From positions 15,996,001 to 16,060,000 of the forward strand of contig CM057141.1 in the NCBI GenBank assembly GCA_029964075.1: a DNA stretch of 64,000 bases. Reading direction: 5' to 3'. Of the stretch, positions 1 through 10,734 are shown piece by piece. How positions within the stretch are numbered: position 1 is the first letter of the stretch; each line of letters begins with the position of its first letter. Both the position numbers and the translations under genes were made by a program. Origin of the DNA: Patiria pectinifera (Eukaryota > Echinodermata > Asteroidea > Valvatida > Asterinidae). The notes beneath the pieces are model-generated. The model was not told the origin of the DNA and did not search any database. It worked only from the letters and a program-made list of their open reading frames with translations.

Positions 1-760
1 CCCGCATTCAAAGCGGCGAAACCGAGATCAAAAGAAAACTAGAAATGTGTTTGTGGACAAACACAAGCTGTATCGACTGTTACATTATTTGACAAGGACA
101 TGAGATTATGACGACTATTAGTGCCTGCAAAATTTAAACCGAATCGGACGAATAGTTGCGGAGATAAAGGGCTTTAAAAGATGCAAGGTTAGGGCGCCCT
201 CACATGACTACTACAGAAGTGATACTGTCGCCACCGATATTTTCACATAAACACTTCCCAATATGAGGGCATTCAAAGTTTCAACGCAATGGGACCCATG
301 CTTACAAAGATATAGGGCTGCAAATGATGCTATGTTAGGGCGCCCTCACATGACGACCGATGACGTCACCTTGACTTAACCTATATTCTGGTGTATAACG
401 GATTCAAGTTTGTGTGAATGCAAAGCTTCAACCAAATCGGATGCATACTCGTGTGGATATGGAAATTATGTAAGGGCGCCCTCACATGACAGCTAATGAC
501 GTCGCGATGACGTCACCTATATTGCCACACGAAACACACCCCAATGTAAGGGCATGCAAAGTTTCAACGCAATCGGACCCATACTTGCAAAGTTACAGGG
601 CTGCAACAAATGCAAAGTTAGGGTGCCCTCACATGACACCTGATGACGTCAACATGACGAAAACCTTATAGGACCATCTGCTGTTGGTGATATGCGTGTC
701 TGCCAAGTCACAAGTCAATCAGATCTATGAAAGTGCCAAAATGTACTGATTGAAGGAAAA
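1..760. repeat. Satellite array, ~140-bp monomer subfamily
   Basis: About five tandem monomers of roughly 137-148 bp. The landmark GGGCGCCCTCACATGAC recurs near 187, 337, 473 and (as GGTGCCC) 617. Each is followed by a TGACGT-type motif and then by a segment like CAAAGTTTCAACGCAATCGG. The order of landmarks parallels the ~170-bp monomers that follow, so the two subfamilies look related by descent. Isolated diverged copies recur near 1860-1970, 3600-3720 and 8670-8750. No gene is seen here. Confidence 0.85.
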
Positions 761-3700
761 CGTGTACAAAACCTATGGAGTAAAAATGCACCTTTAATGT
801 TACGTAACCTGACACTTGATGAATGGCGAATTTCTTCTAGGACCATCTGTGGATGGTGGTCTTATACATGTAGTAGATCAAATTTACGAAAGGGCCAAAG
901 TGGAGCGTTTTAAAACGTGTACAAAACCTATGGGGAAATAATGCATCTTTAATGTGATGTAACCTGACACCTCATGACGCCACGATGACGAATTTCTTCT
1001 AGGACCATCTATGGGTAGTGGTCTAATTGTGTACCAAGTATATAGTCGATCAAATTTACGAAAGGGCCAAAGTGGAGAGCGTTTTAAAAAGTGTACAAAA
1101 CCTATGGGGAAAATGTGCATCTTTAATGTGAAGTAACGTGACACCTGATGACGTCACGATCACGAATTTCTTCAAGGACCATCTGTTGGTGATGGTTTAG
1201 GTGTGTTCCAAGTGTAACGTCGATCGGATTTACGAAAGTGCCAAAATGGAGCGTTTTAAAACGTGTACAAAACATATAGGGGAAAATGCATCTTTAATGT
1301 GACGTAACCCGACACCTGATGACGTCACGGTCACGAATTTCTTCTAGGACCATCTGTGGGTGGTGGTCTAAATATGGATTAAGTCTGAGGTCGATCTGAT
1401 TTACGAAGAGGCCAAAGTGGAGTGTTTTAAAACGTGTACAAAACATATGGGGGAAAATGCATCTTTAATATGACGTAACCCGACACCTGATGACGTCACG
1501 GTCACGAATTTCTTCTAGGACCATCTGTGGGTGGTGGTCTAAGTATGTACCAAGTCTGAAATCGATCGGATTTTAAAAAGTGGCAAAGTGGACTGCCAGA
1601 AGAAACGTGTGTTAAACCTATGGAGAAAAAGTCTGAAAAAGGAGAAAAACAAAAAAAGAAACTAGAAATGTGTTTGTGGACAAACACAAGCTGTTTCGGA
1701 TATTTGAAATACTCTGAACACGGGATGAACAATCAGTGACGTCACTATAAATGGCATCTACATAAACAGCACATTATAATATGTACATGTCAAGTTACAA
1801 CCAAATCGAACATTTTAGTTATGTAGATATAGACCAATAAAAGAATAAAATGCCCCTTTAAGGGACTTCACATGACATTTGATGATGATGTCACTTCAAT
1901 TTCCATCTATAACACACCCATGTGAATTTGCATATCAAGTTTTAACCCCATCAGCCTTGTGCTTCCGAAGGTCAGTTTGAAGAAAAACGTGTACAAAACC
2001 AATAGGGAAACAATGCATCTTTAATGTGATGTAACCTGACACCTCATGACTCCACGATGACGAATTTCTTCTAGGTCCATCTATGGGTAGTGGTCTAAGT
2101 GTGTACCAAGTATTAACTCGATCAAATTTATGAAAGTGCCAAAGTGGAGCGTTTTAAAACGTGTACAAAACCTATGAGAAAATTGTGCATCTTTAATGTA
2201 AAGTAACGTAACACCTGATGACGTCACGATCACGAATTTCTTCAAGGACCATCTGTGGGTAGTGGTCTAAGTGTGTACCAAGTGTTACGTCGATCGGATT
2301 TACGAAAGTGCCGAAATGGAGCGTTTTAAAACGTGTACAAACCCTATGGGGCAAAATGCATCTTTAATGTGACGTAACCTGACTCCTGATAACGTCACGA
2401 TCACGAATTTCGTCTAGGACCATCTGTGGGTGGTGGTCTAAGTATGAATTAAGTTTAAAGTCGATCGGATTTACGAAGATGCCAAACAGGAGTGTTTTCA
2501 AAAGTGTACAAAACATATGGGCAAAAATACATCTTTAATGTGACGTAACCTGACACCTGATGACGTCACGATCACAAATTTCTTCTAGGACCATCTGTGG
2601 GTGGAGGTCTAAGTATGTACCAAGTCTGAAATCAATTGGATTTTAAAAAGTGGCAAAGTGGATTGGTGGAAGAAACGTGTGTTAAACCTATGGAGAAAAA
2701 GTCTGAAAAAGGAGAAGAAAAAAAACTAGAAATGTGTTTGTGGACAAACACAAGCTGTTTCGGATATTTGAAATACTCTGTGCACGTGATGAACACTTGA
2801 TGAAGTCACTTCGAATGTCATCTGCCAAGTGAAAAGTCAATCAGACATACAGGTGTATAGTGCCAAAGTATTATTTGAAGAAAAGCGTGTACAAAACCGA
2901 TGGGGAAAAATGCATCTTTAATGTAAAGTAACCTTACACCTGATGAATTTCTTCTAGGTCCATCTATGGGTAGTGGTCTAAGTGTGTACCAAGTGTTATG
3001 TCGATCACATTTATGAAAGTGCCAAAGTGGAGCGTTTTAAAATGTGTACAAAACCTATGAGAAAAATGTGCATCTTTAATGTGAAGTAACGTAACACCTG
3101 ATGATGTCACGATTACGAATTTCTTCTAGGACCATCTGTGGGTGATGGTCTAAGTATGTACCAAGTCTGAGGTCGATCAGATTTACGAAGAGGCCAAAGT
3201 GGAGTGTTTTAAAACGTGTACAAAACATATGGGGAAAAATACATCTTTAATGTGACGTAACCTGACACCTGATAACGTCACGATCACAAATTTCTTCTAG
3301 GACCATCTGTGGGTGGTGGTCTAAGTATGTACCAAGTCTGAAATCAATCGGATTTAAAAAAGTGGCAAAGTGGATTGGTGGAAGAAACGTGTGTTAAACC
3401 TATGGAGAAAAAGTCTAGAAATGTGTTTGTGGACAAACACAAGCTGTTTCGGATATTTGAAATACTCTGAGCACGGGATGAACAATCAGTGACGTCACTA
3501 TAAATGTCATCTACATAAACAGCACATTATAATATGTACATGTCAAGTTACAACCAAATCGAACATTTTAGTTATGTAGATATAGACCTATAAAAGAATA
3601 AAATGCCCCTTTAAGGGACTTCACATGACATTTGATGATGATGTCACTTCAGTTTCCATCTATAACACACCCATGTGAATTTGCATATCAAGTTTTAACC

Positions 3701-5700
3701 CCATCAGACTTGTGCTTCCGAAGTTCAGTTTGAAGAAAAACGTGTACAAAACCAATAGGGAAACAATGCATCTTTAATGTGATGGAACCTGACACCTCAT
3801 GAGTCCACGATGATGAATTTCTTCTAGGTCCATCTATGGGTAGTGGTCTAAGTGTGTACCAAGTATTAAGTCGATCACATTTATGAAAGTGCCAAAGTGG
3901 AGCGTTTTAAAATGTGTACAAAACCTATGAGAAAAATGTGCATCTTTAATGTGAAGTAACGTAACACCTGATGACGTCACGATCACGAATTTCTTCAAGG
4001 ACCATCTGTGGGTGGTGGTCTAAGTGTGTACTAAGTGTAACGTCGATCGGATTTACGAAAGTGCCGAAATGGAGCGTTTTAAAACGTGTACAAACCCTAT
4101 GGGGCAAAATGCATCTTTAATGTGACGTAGCCTGACTCTTGATGACGTCACGATCACGAATTTCGTCTAGGACCATCTGTGGGTGGTGGTCTAAGTATGA
4201 ATTAAGTGTAGAGTCGATCGGATTTACGAAGATGCCAAACTGGAGTGTTTTAAAACGTGTACAAAACATATGGGCAAAAATACATCTTTAATGTGACGTA
4301 ACCTGACACCTGATGACGTCACGATCACGAATTTCGTCTAGGACCATCTGTGGGTGGTGGTCTAAGTATGAATTAAGTTTAAAGTCGATCGGATTTACGA
4401 AGATGCCAAACTGGAGTGTTTTAAAACGTGTACAAAACATATGGGCAAAAATACATCTTTAATGTGACGTAATCTGACACCTGATGACGTCACGATCACA
4501 AATTTCTTCTAGGACCATCTGTGGGTGGAGGTCTAAGTATGTACCAAGTCTGAAATCAATCGGATTTAAAAAAGTGGCAAAGTGGATTGGTGGAAGAAAC
4601 GTGTGTTAAACCTATGGAGAAAAAGTCTGAAAAAGGAGAAAAAAAAATAGAAATGTGTTTGTGGACAAACACAAGCTGTTTCGGATATTTGAAATACTCT
4701 GTGCACGTGATGAACACTTGATGAAGTCACTTCGAATGTCATCTGCCAAGTGAAAAGTCAATCAGACATACAGGTGTATAGTGCCAAAGAATTATTTGAA
4801 GAAAAACGTGTACAAAACCTATGGGGAAAAATGCATCTTTAATGTAAAGTAACCTTACACCTGATGATGTCACGATCACGAATTTCTTCTAGCACCATCG
4901 GTGGGTGGTGGTCTTAGTATGTACCAAGTCTGAGGTCGATCGGATTTACGAAGAGGCCAAAGTGGAGTGTTTTAAAACGTGTACAAAACATATGGGGAAA
5001 ATGCATCTTTAATGTGACGTAACCCGACACCTGATGACGTCACGGTCACGAATTTCTTCTAGGACCATCTGTGGGTGATGGTCTAAGTGTGTACCAAGTG
5101 CAACGTCGATCGAATATACGAAAGTGCCGAAATGGAGCGTTTTAAAACGTGTACAAACCCTATGGGGCAAAATGCATCTTTAATGTGACGTAACCTGACT
5201 CTTGATGACGTCACGATCACGAATTTTGTCTAGGACCATCTGTGGGTGGTGGTCTAAGTATGAATTAAGTTTAAAGTCGATCGGATTTAAGAAGATGCCA
5301 AACTGGAGTGTTTTAAAACGTGTACAAAATATATGGGCAAAAATGCATCTTTAATGTGACGTAACCGGACACCTGATGACGTCACGATCACGAATTTCGT
5401 CTAGGACCATCTGTGGATAGTGGTCTAAGTATGAATTAAATTTACAGTCAATCGGATTTACGAAGATGCCGAACCGGAGTGTTTTAAAACGTGTACAAAA
5501 CATATGGGGGAAAATGCATCTTTAATGTGACGTAATCTGACACCTGATGACGTCACGATCACGAATTTCTTCTAGGACCATCTGTGGGTGGTGGTCTAAG
5601 TATGTACCAAGTCTGAAATCAATCGGATTTGAAAAAGTGGCAAAGTGGACTGGTGGAAGAAACGTGTGTTAAACCTATGGAGAAAAAGTCTGAAAAAGGA
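761..5700. repeat. Satellite array, ~170-bp monomers, block 1
   Basis: Head-to-tail monomers of about 168-171 bp; for example ACGTGTACAAAACATAT recurs at 1261 and 1432, and at 4257 and 4426. Each monomer runs in order: ACGTGTACAAAAC, GCATCTTTAATGTGACGTAA, TGACGTCA, TTCTTCTAGGACCATCTGTG, CTAAGTATGTACCAAG, GATCGGATTTACGAA. Every ~0.7-1.2 kb an A-rich segment leads into AGAAATGTGTTTGTGG, part of a short inverted repeat (near 1663, 2730, 3418, 4650). This gives a higher-order structure. Open frames here are short and follow the repeats. Confidence 0.93.
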
Positions 5701-6000
5701 GAAAAAAAAAAACTAGACGGACGTTGTGTTTGTAGGTAAACAAACACCGAGCTGTTTCGGTGTTTTTTTCTGTCTTTGAATGAAAAAGATTGACGTGGCC
5801 ATCGGCTCCTATTTAACCCAGAACCTTTGTGTGGGGATTCCAAGTTTTTGCCGTGTGTGCCAAGTGACTGTGAAGTCGATTTATGTCAGACGTCCTAAAT
5901 CCACGTGGTTCAATATGTACGCAGTCCTCTTTTCTTTGCGTTTGGGAACGGTAGCTTGATACGCAGTACGATTGCTATTAAATGTACATGTATATCACAC
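5701..6000. repeat. Dispersed ~280-bp unit with tRNA-like B box, copy 1
   Basis: It begins with an A-run and CTAGACGGACGTTGTGTTTG, then a hairpin (ACACCGA/TCGGTGT arms around GCTGTT). A conserved block of ~200 bp ends near GCGTTTGGGAACGG. Copies at 7745-8005 and 9325-9590 are nearly identical. Read on the minus strand, those copies contain GGGTTCGATAGCC, which fits a pol III B box, so a tRNA-derived SINE-like origin is possible. No convincing A box was seen. Confidence 0.6.
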
Positions 6001-6450
6001 CATCTATGGATCAACCAATCTGAATTAACAATTCATGTTTGAAGATAAAATTAATTAGTGTTTTACACTTAAAAATTGATCACTCTGTCACATTACAGCG
6101 CAATTTTCTTCCTTCACCCAAAGAGTACATGTGTAGCATCAAAAATGTGTTCAACTATAACTGTGTACATTAATGGTTATAGTTGGTCATTACTATCACA
6201 ATTCTTTTTAAAATTGTAAAATGCAATTAAAATTAATGAATTGAAGTGAATTGCACTTTTCGTGTCTGTATGGTTATATATTACTTTTTACAAATCATTT
6301 TATGGCATACATGTCTTTAAATACTTTTGATTTCTATGTACCTTCTCAGAAGGAATTGACACATGACCTCTAAAAATGAATTTCAGATCCTCTGGAAAGA
6401 CATTTCAGCCAAATAAAAAGTGTCCCTTATATATCACATTTCTTGACTGA
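6001..6450. other. Non-coding AT-rich stretch
   Basis: AT-rich sequence between satellite islands. I see no open reading frame of note, no repeat copy elsewhere in the window and no RNA gene. Confidence 0.6.
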
Positions 6451-6880
6451 AAACAAGGATGATTTTTTCCCACATGGTAGGCAATGGGCATGGTTGTGCA
6501 ATGGGGGGGGGAGGGGAGGGGGGTGCTTCTATGTGAATTTTGTATTCTTTACATGTAGTTTACTAAGCACCCCTGATTTTTTTTAAAACGTTATCAGCCT
6601 ACTTGTATATGACTGCCCAAATCATCACTTGGTATCCGGTTTTGCCCTTCTCTGATGACATCCTTTTATCCCCGCCCCCTGCATTCGGCACATGACTGTC
6701 TCCTTTTAACTGCGAACATTGATTCCTCAGATTGTATGTAATTTTGCCCCTCGAAATATAATCCTGACAATCTCGAACGTTTCATTATAGGTAGATCATT
6801 TAAAACACTAGAGGGCAGCAAACAACTTTAACAGTACCACAGTTGTGTGCGAGGTCTGACAAGAATACAAAACGTCTTGG
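6450..6880. repeat. Duplicated non-coding block, copy 1
   Basis: Begins near AACAAGGATGATTTTTTCCC, contains a G-run, and runs past TAGAGGGCAGCAAACAAC. The same block recurs at about 8195-8610 with small differences. It flanks the 27-bp minisatellite islands, so it belongs to a larger interspersed duplication inside the satellite domain. Confidence 0.85.
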
Positions 6881-7330
6881 AAAGAATTTCATAAACGGAC
6901 TCCAGTTATTTTCCTAGATATGACTTGAAAAGTACCAAAAGTTGTAAATCTGACGAAGACACGGAAATTTAGGGGGGGGGGGAAATCAAGATTTTCTTTC
7001 AAAATACGTACTTTGACGTTTCCTGTCATGGCCCATAGAGGTGGAGGCTTATATGGAATTCTTTCCAGTGTTCCTAACGTGGCGCACTTGAAAAAATCCC
7101 CCAAAATCCCACATTAACATTTAAGAAATTCTTCAAAGTTGTTAACTTCTGATAAATCATGATTATCCCAACTCACATACCCAACTACAAGTTTGTCACA
7201 TTTACGTAAGCCGCATAAATCTGTGGCATGATGACTGTACCGCGTAGAGTGCGCGGGGACCTGGCCAGCTGTAGGGCGGCAAGGCATGCTGGATAACAAG
7301 TTGGATATAAACGGTTGAGTTGTCCGACCC
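6877..7330. repeat. Duplicated non-coding block leading into minisatellite, copy 1
   Basis: Starts near GGAAAGAATTTCATAAACGG and ends in GTTGTCCGACCCCATGGGTA just before the 27-bp repeats. The block recurs at about 9781-10250, again just before 27-bp repeats, so block plus minisatellite was copied as one piece. Confidence 0.88.
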
Positions 7331-7339
7331 CATGGGTAC

Positions 7340-7550
7340 AAAGCCTATGGAGAAAACAATGTGCACAATGCCTATGGAGAAAAGAACGTGTACAAACCCT
7401 ATGGAGAAAAGAACGTGTACAAACCCTATGGAGAAAAGTACGTGTACAAACCCTATGGAGAAAAGAACGTGTACAAAACCTATGGAGAAAAGAACGTGTA
7501 CAAACCCTATGGAGAAAAGAACGTGTACAAACCCTATGGACAAAAAAATG
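7340..7550. repeat. 27-bp minisatellite, island 1
   Basis: About seven to eight tandem copies of a 27-bp unit containing CCTATGGAGAAAAG and AACGTGTACAAA. Because 27 is a multiple of three and the unit lacks stops in several frames, open frames run through it on both strands. These are an artefact of the repeat, not genes. The unit closely matches the ACGTGTACAAAACCTATGG part of the ~170-bp satellite monomer. Confidence 0.95.
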
Positions 7551-7744
7551 CACCTTTAATGTTACGTAACTTGACACTTGATGACGTCATGATTACAAAT
7601 TTCTTCTAGGACCATCTGTGGATGGTGGTCTAAGTGTGTGCCAAGTCTGAGGTTGATGCAATTTAAGAAAGTGCCAAAGTGCCCTTGCTGAAGAAAAAAC
7701 GTGTACAAACCCTATGGAGAAGAGTCTGAAAGAGAAAAAGAAAA

Positions 7745-8005
7745 AAAAACTAGACGGACGTTGTGTTTGTAGGTAAACAAACACCGAGCTGTTTCGGTGT
7801 TTTTTCTGTCTTTGAATAAAAAAGATTGACGTGGCCATCGGCGGCTATCGAACCCAGAACCTTTGTGTGGGGATTCCAAGTTTTTGCCGTGTGTGCCAAG
7901 TGTGTGAAGTCGATTTATGTCAGACGTCCTAAATCCACGTGGTTCAATGTGTGCGCAGTCCTCTTTTTCTTTACTTTGCGTTTGGGAATGGGTGCGCGTG
8001 CAAAG
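7745..8005. repeat. Dispersed ~280-bp unit with tRNA-like B box, copy 2
   Basis: Second copy of the unit at 5701-6000. It has the same leading CTAGACGGACG, the ACACCGA/TCGGTGT hairpin and the same end near GCGTTTGGGAATGG. Minus-strand GGGTTCGATAGCC resembles a pol III B box. Confidence 0.6.
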
Positions 8006-8194
8006 CGTAGGTGGGTGATTCCATAAATTTAGGGTCCAATTCCAATATTGGTGTCCGAGTTACATCTGACTTGTGTAAGATTTTGTAATTCAGGACACAT
8101 GTCTCTGATTCTAAGAGTGATTATGTAAAGCAAACTACCTGGTAAACAAATGAAAAATAGTGTGAAGTCATTTTTATTGACACTTGAATGGCAA

Positions 8195-8610
8195 ACAAGG
8201 ATGATTTTTTTCCCCACATTGTAGGCAATGGGCATGGTTGTGCAATGGGGGGGGGGGAGTGCTTCTATGTGAATATTCTATTCTTTACACGTAGTTTACT
8301 AAGCACCTCTGATTTTTTTAAAAACGTTATCAGCCTACATGTATATGACTGCCCAAATCATCACTTGGTTTCCAGTTTTGCCCTTCTCTGATGATATCTT
8401 TTATCCCCGCCCCCTGCATTCGTCACATGACTGTCTCCTTTTACGTGTAACTGCACACATTGATTCCTCAGATTGTATGTAATTTTGCCCCTCGAAATAT
8501 AATCCTGATAATCTCGAACGTTTCATTATAGGTAGATCGTTTAAAACACTAGAGGGCAGCAAACAACTTTAACAGTGCCACAGTTGTGTGCGAGGTCTGA
8601 CAAGAATACA
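8195..8610. repeat. Duplicated non-coding block, copy 2
   Basis: Near-identical to 6450-6880, including the G-run after CATGGTTGTGCAATGG and the end at TGCGAGGTCTGACAAGAATA. Confidence 0.88.
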
Positions 8611-8752
8611 ACCAAAATCAAAGCGAAAAAAGCGAAAAGAAGATGGGAGCCATGGGAATGGAAATGATGCAAAGTCAGGGTGCCCTCACATGACAGCAAA
8701 TAAAGTCACTATGATTTCACCTATATTATCAAATATAACAGATCCCAATATC

Positions 8753-9070
8753 AACCCTATGGAGAAAAGATCGTGTACAAACCCTATGGAGAAAAGAACG
8801 TGTACAAACCCTATGGAGAAAAGAACGTGTACAAACCCTATGGAGAAAAGAACGTGTACAAACCCTATGGAGAAAAGAACGTGTACAAACCCTATGGAGA
8901 AAAGAACGTGTACAAACCCTATGGAGAAAAGAACGTGTACAAACCCTATGGAGAAAAGAACGTGTACAACCCCTATGGAGAAAAGAACGTGTACAACCCC
9001 GATGGAGAAAAGAACGTGTACAAACCCTATGGAGAAAAGAACGTGTACAAAAGCTATGGACAAAAAATGC
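8753..9070. repeat. 27-bp minisatellite, island 2
   Basis: The longest island, about eleven to twelve head-to-tail copies of the 27-bp unit, most of them identical. A diverged ~140-bp-type satellite monomer precedes it (8670-8750). The open frames that span it on both strands are periodic and are rejected as proteins. Confidence 0.95.
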
Positions 9071-9301
9071 ACCTTTAATGTTACGTAACTTGACACTTGA
9101 TGACGTCATGATTACGAATTTCTTCTAGGACCATCTGTGGATGGTGGTCTAAGTGTGTGCCAAGTATGAGGTTGATGCGAGTTAAGAAAGTGCCAAAGTG
9201 CCCTTGCTGAAAAAAAACGTGTACAAACCCTATGGAGAAGAGTCTGAAAGAGAAAAAGAAAAAAAAAAAAAAAAAAAAAAAAAAACTTTAACGAAAACAA
9301 G

Positions 9302-9329
9302 AGCTGTTTCGGTTGTAACCGAAACAGCT
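9302..9329. repeat. Perfect 13-bp-arm inverted repeat (hairpin)
   Basis: AGCTGTTTCGGTT and AACCGAAACAGCT flank a 2-nt spacer, after an A-run and CTTTAACGAAAACAAG. It is the same hairpin unit that forms the array at 15332-15741. Confidence 0.9.
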
Positions 9330-9590
9330 AACTAGACGGACGTTGTGTTTGTAGGTAAACAAACACCGAGCTGTTTCGGTGTTTTTTTTTCTGTCCTTGA
9401 ATGAAAAAGATTGACGTGGCCATCGGTGGCTATCGAACCCAGAACCTTTGTGTGGGGATTCCAAGTTTTTGCCGTGTGTGCCAAGTGTGTGAAGTCGATT
9501 TATGTCAGACGTCCTAAATCCACGTGGTTCAATGTGTGCGCAGTCCTCTTTTCTTTGCGTTTGGGAACGGGTGCGCGTGCAAAGCGTACA
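9330..9590. repeat. Dispersed ~280-bp unit with tRNA-like B box, copy 3
   Basis: Third copy of the unit at 5701-6000. It directly follows the 9302-9329 hairpin and ends in GCGTTTGGGAACGGGTGCGC. Confidence 0.6.
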
Positions 9591-9780
9591 TGTACCTGTG
9601 CGCAGATGATGATAGCGGGTCGAGGATAGATTTAGGAAAGTGTGAAAGTGAACCTGTATTTAGCAACTTATTTCTGGTGTCTATATTTGAAGTAGGAAAA
9701 ACGAAATGTGTTCAACTATGTTGGGAGTGAAAATACCAATAGTACTGAGCAGACGAAAAGGGAATTAAATTTAATGACGT

Positions 9781-10250
9781 CTTGGAAAGAATTCCATATA
9801 CGGACTCCAGTTATTTTCCTAGATATGACTTGAAAAGTACCAAAAGTTGTAAATCTGACGAAGAAACGGAAATTTAGGAGGGGAAAAAATCAAGATTTTC
9901 TTTAAAAATACTTTGACGTTTCCTTTCATGGCCCATAGAGGTGGAGGCTTATATGGAATTCTTTCCAGTGTTCCTAACGTGGCGCACTTGAACAAATCCC
10001 CGAATATCCCACATAAACATTTAAGAAATTCTTTAAAGTTGTTAACTTCTGATAAATCATGATTATCCCAACTCACATACCCAACTACAAGTTTGTCACA
10101 TTTACGTAAGCCGCATAAATCTGTGGCATGATGACTGTACCGCGTAGAGTGCGCGGGGACCTGGCCAGCTGTAGGGCGGCAAGGCATGCACGCGCACGCT
10201 GTTAAAATGTCAAGTTGGATAACGGTCGAATTGTCCGACCCCGGCCCCAT
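9781..10250. repeat. Duplicated non-coding block leading into minisatellite, copy 2
   Basis: Copy of 6877-7330, with a short extra segment near 10185-10215. It leads directly into the third 27-bp island. Confidence 0.88.
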
Positions 10251-10465
10251 GGGTACAAAGCCTATGGAGAAAACAACGTGCACAATGCCTATGGAGAAAA
10301 GAACGTGTACAAACCCTATGGAGAAAAGAACGTGTACAAACCCTATGGAGAAAAGAACGTGTACAAACCCTATGGAGAAAAGAACGTGTACAAAACCTAT
10401 GGAGAAAAGAACGTGTACAAACCCTATGGAGAAAAGAACGTGTACAAACCCTATGGACAAAAATT
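10250..10465. repeat. 27-bp minisatellite, island 3
   Basis: About seven copies of the CCTATGGAGAAAAG/AACGTGTACAAA unit after GGGTACAAAG. It is laid out as in island 1, down to an altered copy reading ACGTGCACAATG near the left end. Confidence 0.95.
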
Positions 10466-10699
10466 GCACCTTTAATGTTACGTAACTTGACACTTGATGA
10501 CGTCATGATTACGAATTTCTTCTAGGACCATCTGTGGATGGTGGTCTAAGTGTGTGCCAAGTCTGAGGTTGATGCAATTTAAGAAAGTGCCAAAGTGCCC
10601 TTGCAGAAGAAAAAACGTGTACAAACCCTATGGAGAAGAGTCTGAAAGAGAAAAAGAAAAAAAAAAAAAAAGAAAAAAAAAAACTTTAACGAAAACAAG

Positions 10700-10727
10700 A
10701 GCTGTTTCGGTTGTAACCGAAACAGCT
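10700..10727. repeat. Perfect 13-bp-arm inverted repeat (hairpin)
   Basis: Arms AGCTGTTTCGGTT and AACCGAAACAGCT, again after an A-run and TTTAACGAAAACAAG. It sits at the junction between the minisatellite island and satellite block 2. Confidence 0.9.
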
Positions 10728-10734
10728 AAAAAAA

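Noticed and set aside
8753-9070. CRISPR-like appearance of regularly spaced short repeats
   Set aside because: The 27-bp units are directly contiguous, with no unique spacers, in a eukaryotic satellite context.
7185-10493. Many repetitive 70-220-codon open frames on both strands (e.g. 8588-9088, 9819-10493)
   Set aside because: They follow the 27-bp minisatellite, whose length is a multiple of three and which lacks stops in several frames on both strands. No start context, introns or domain supports a protein.
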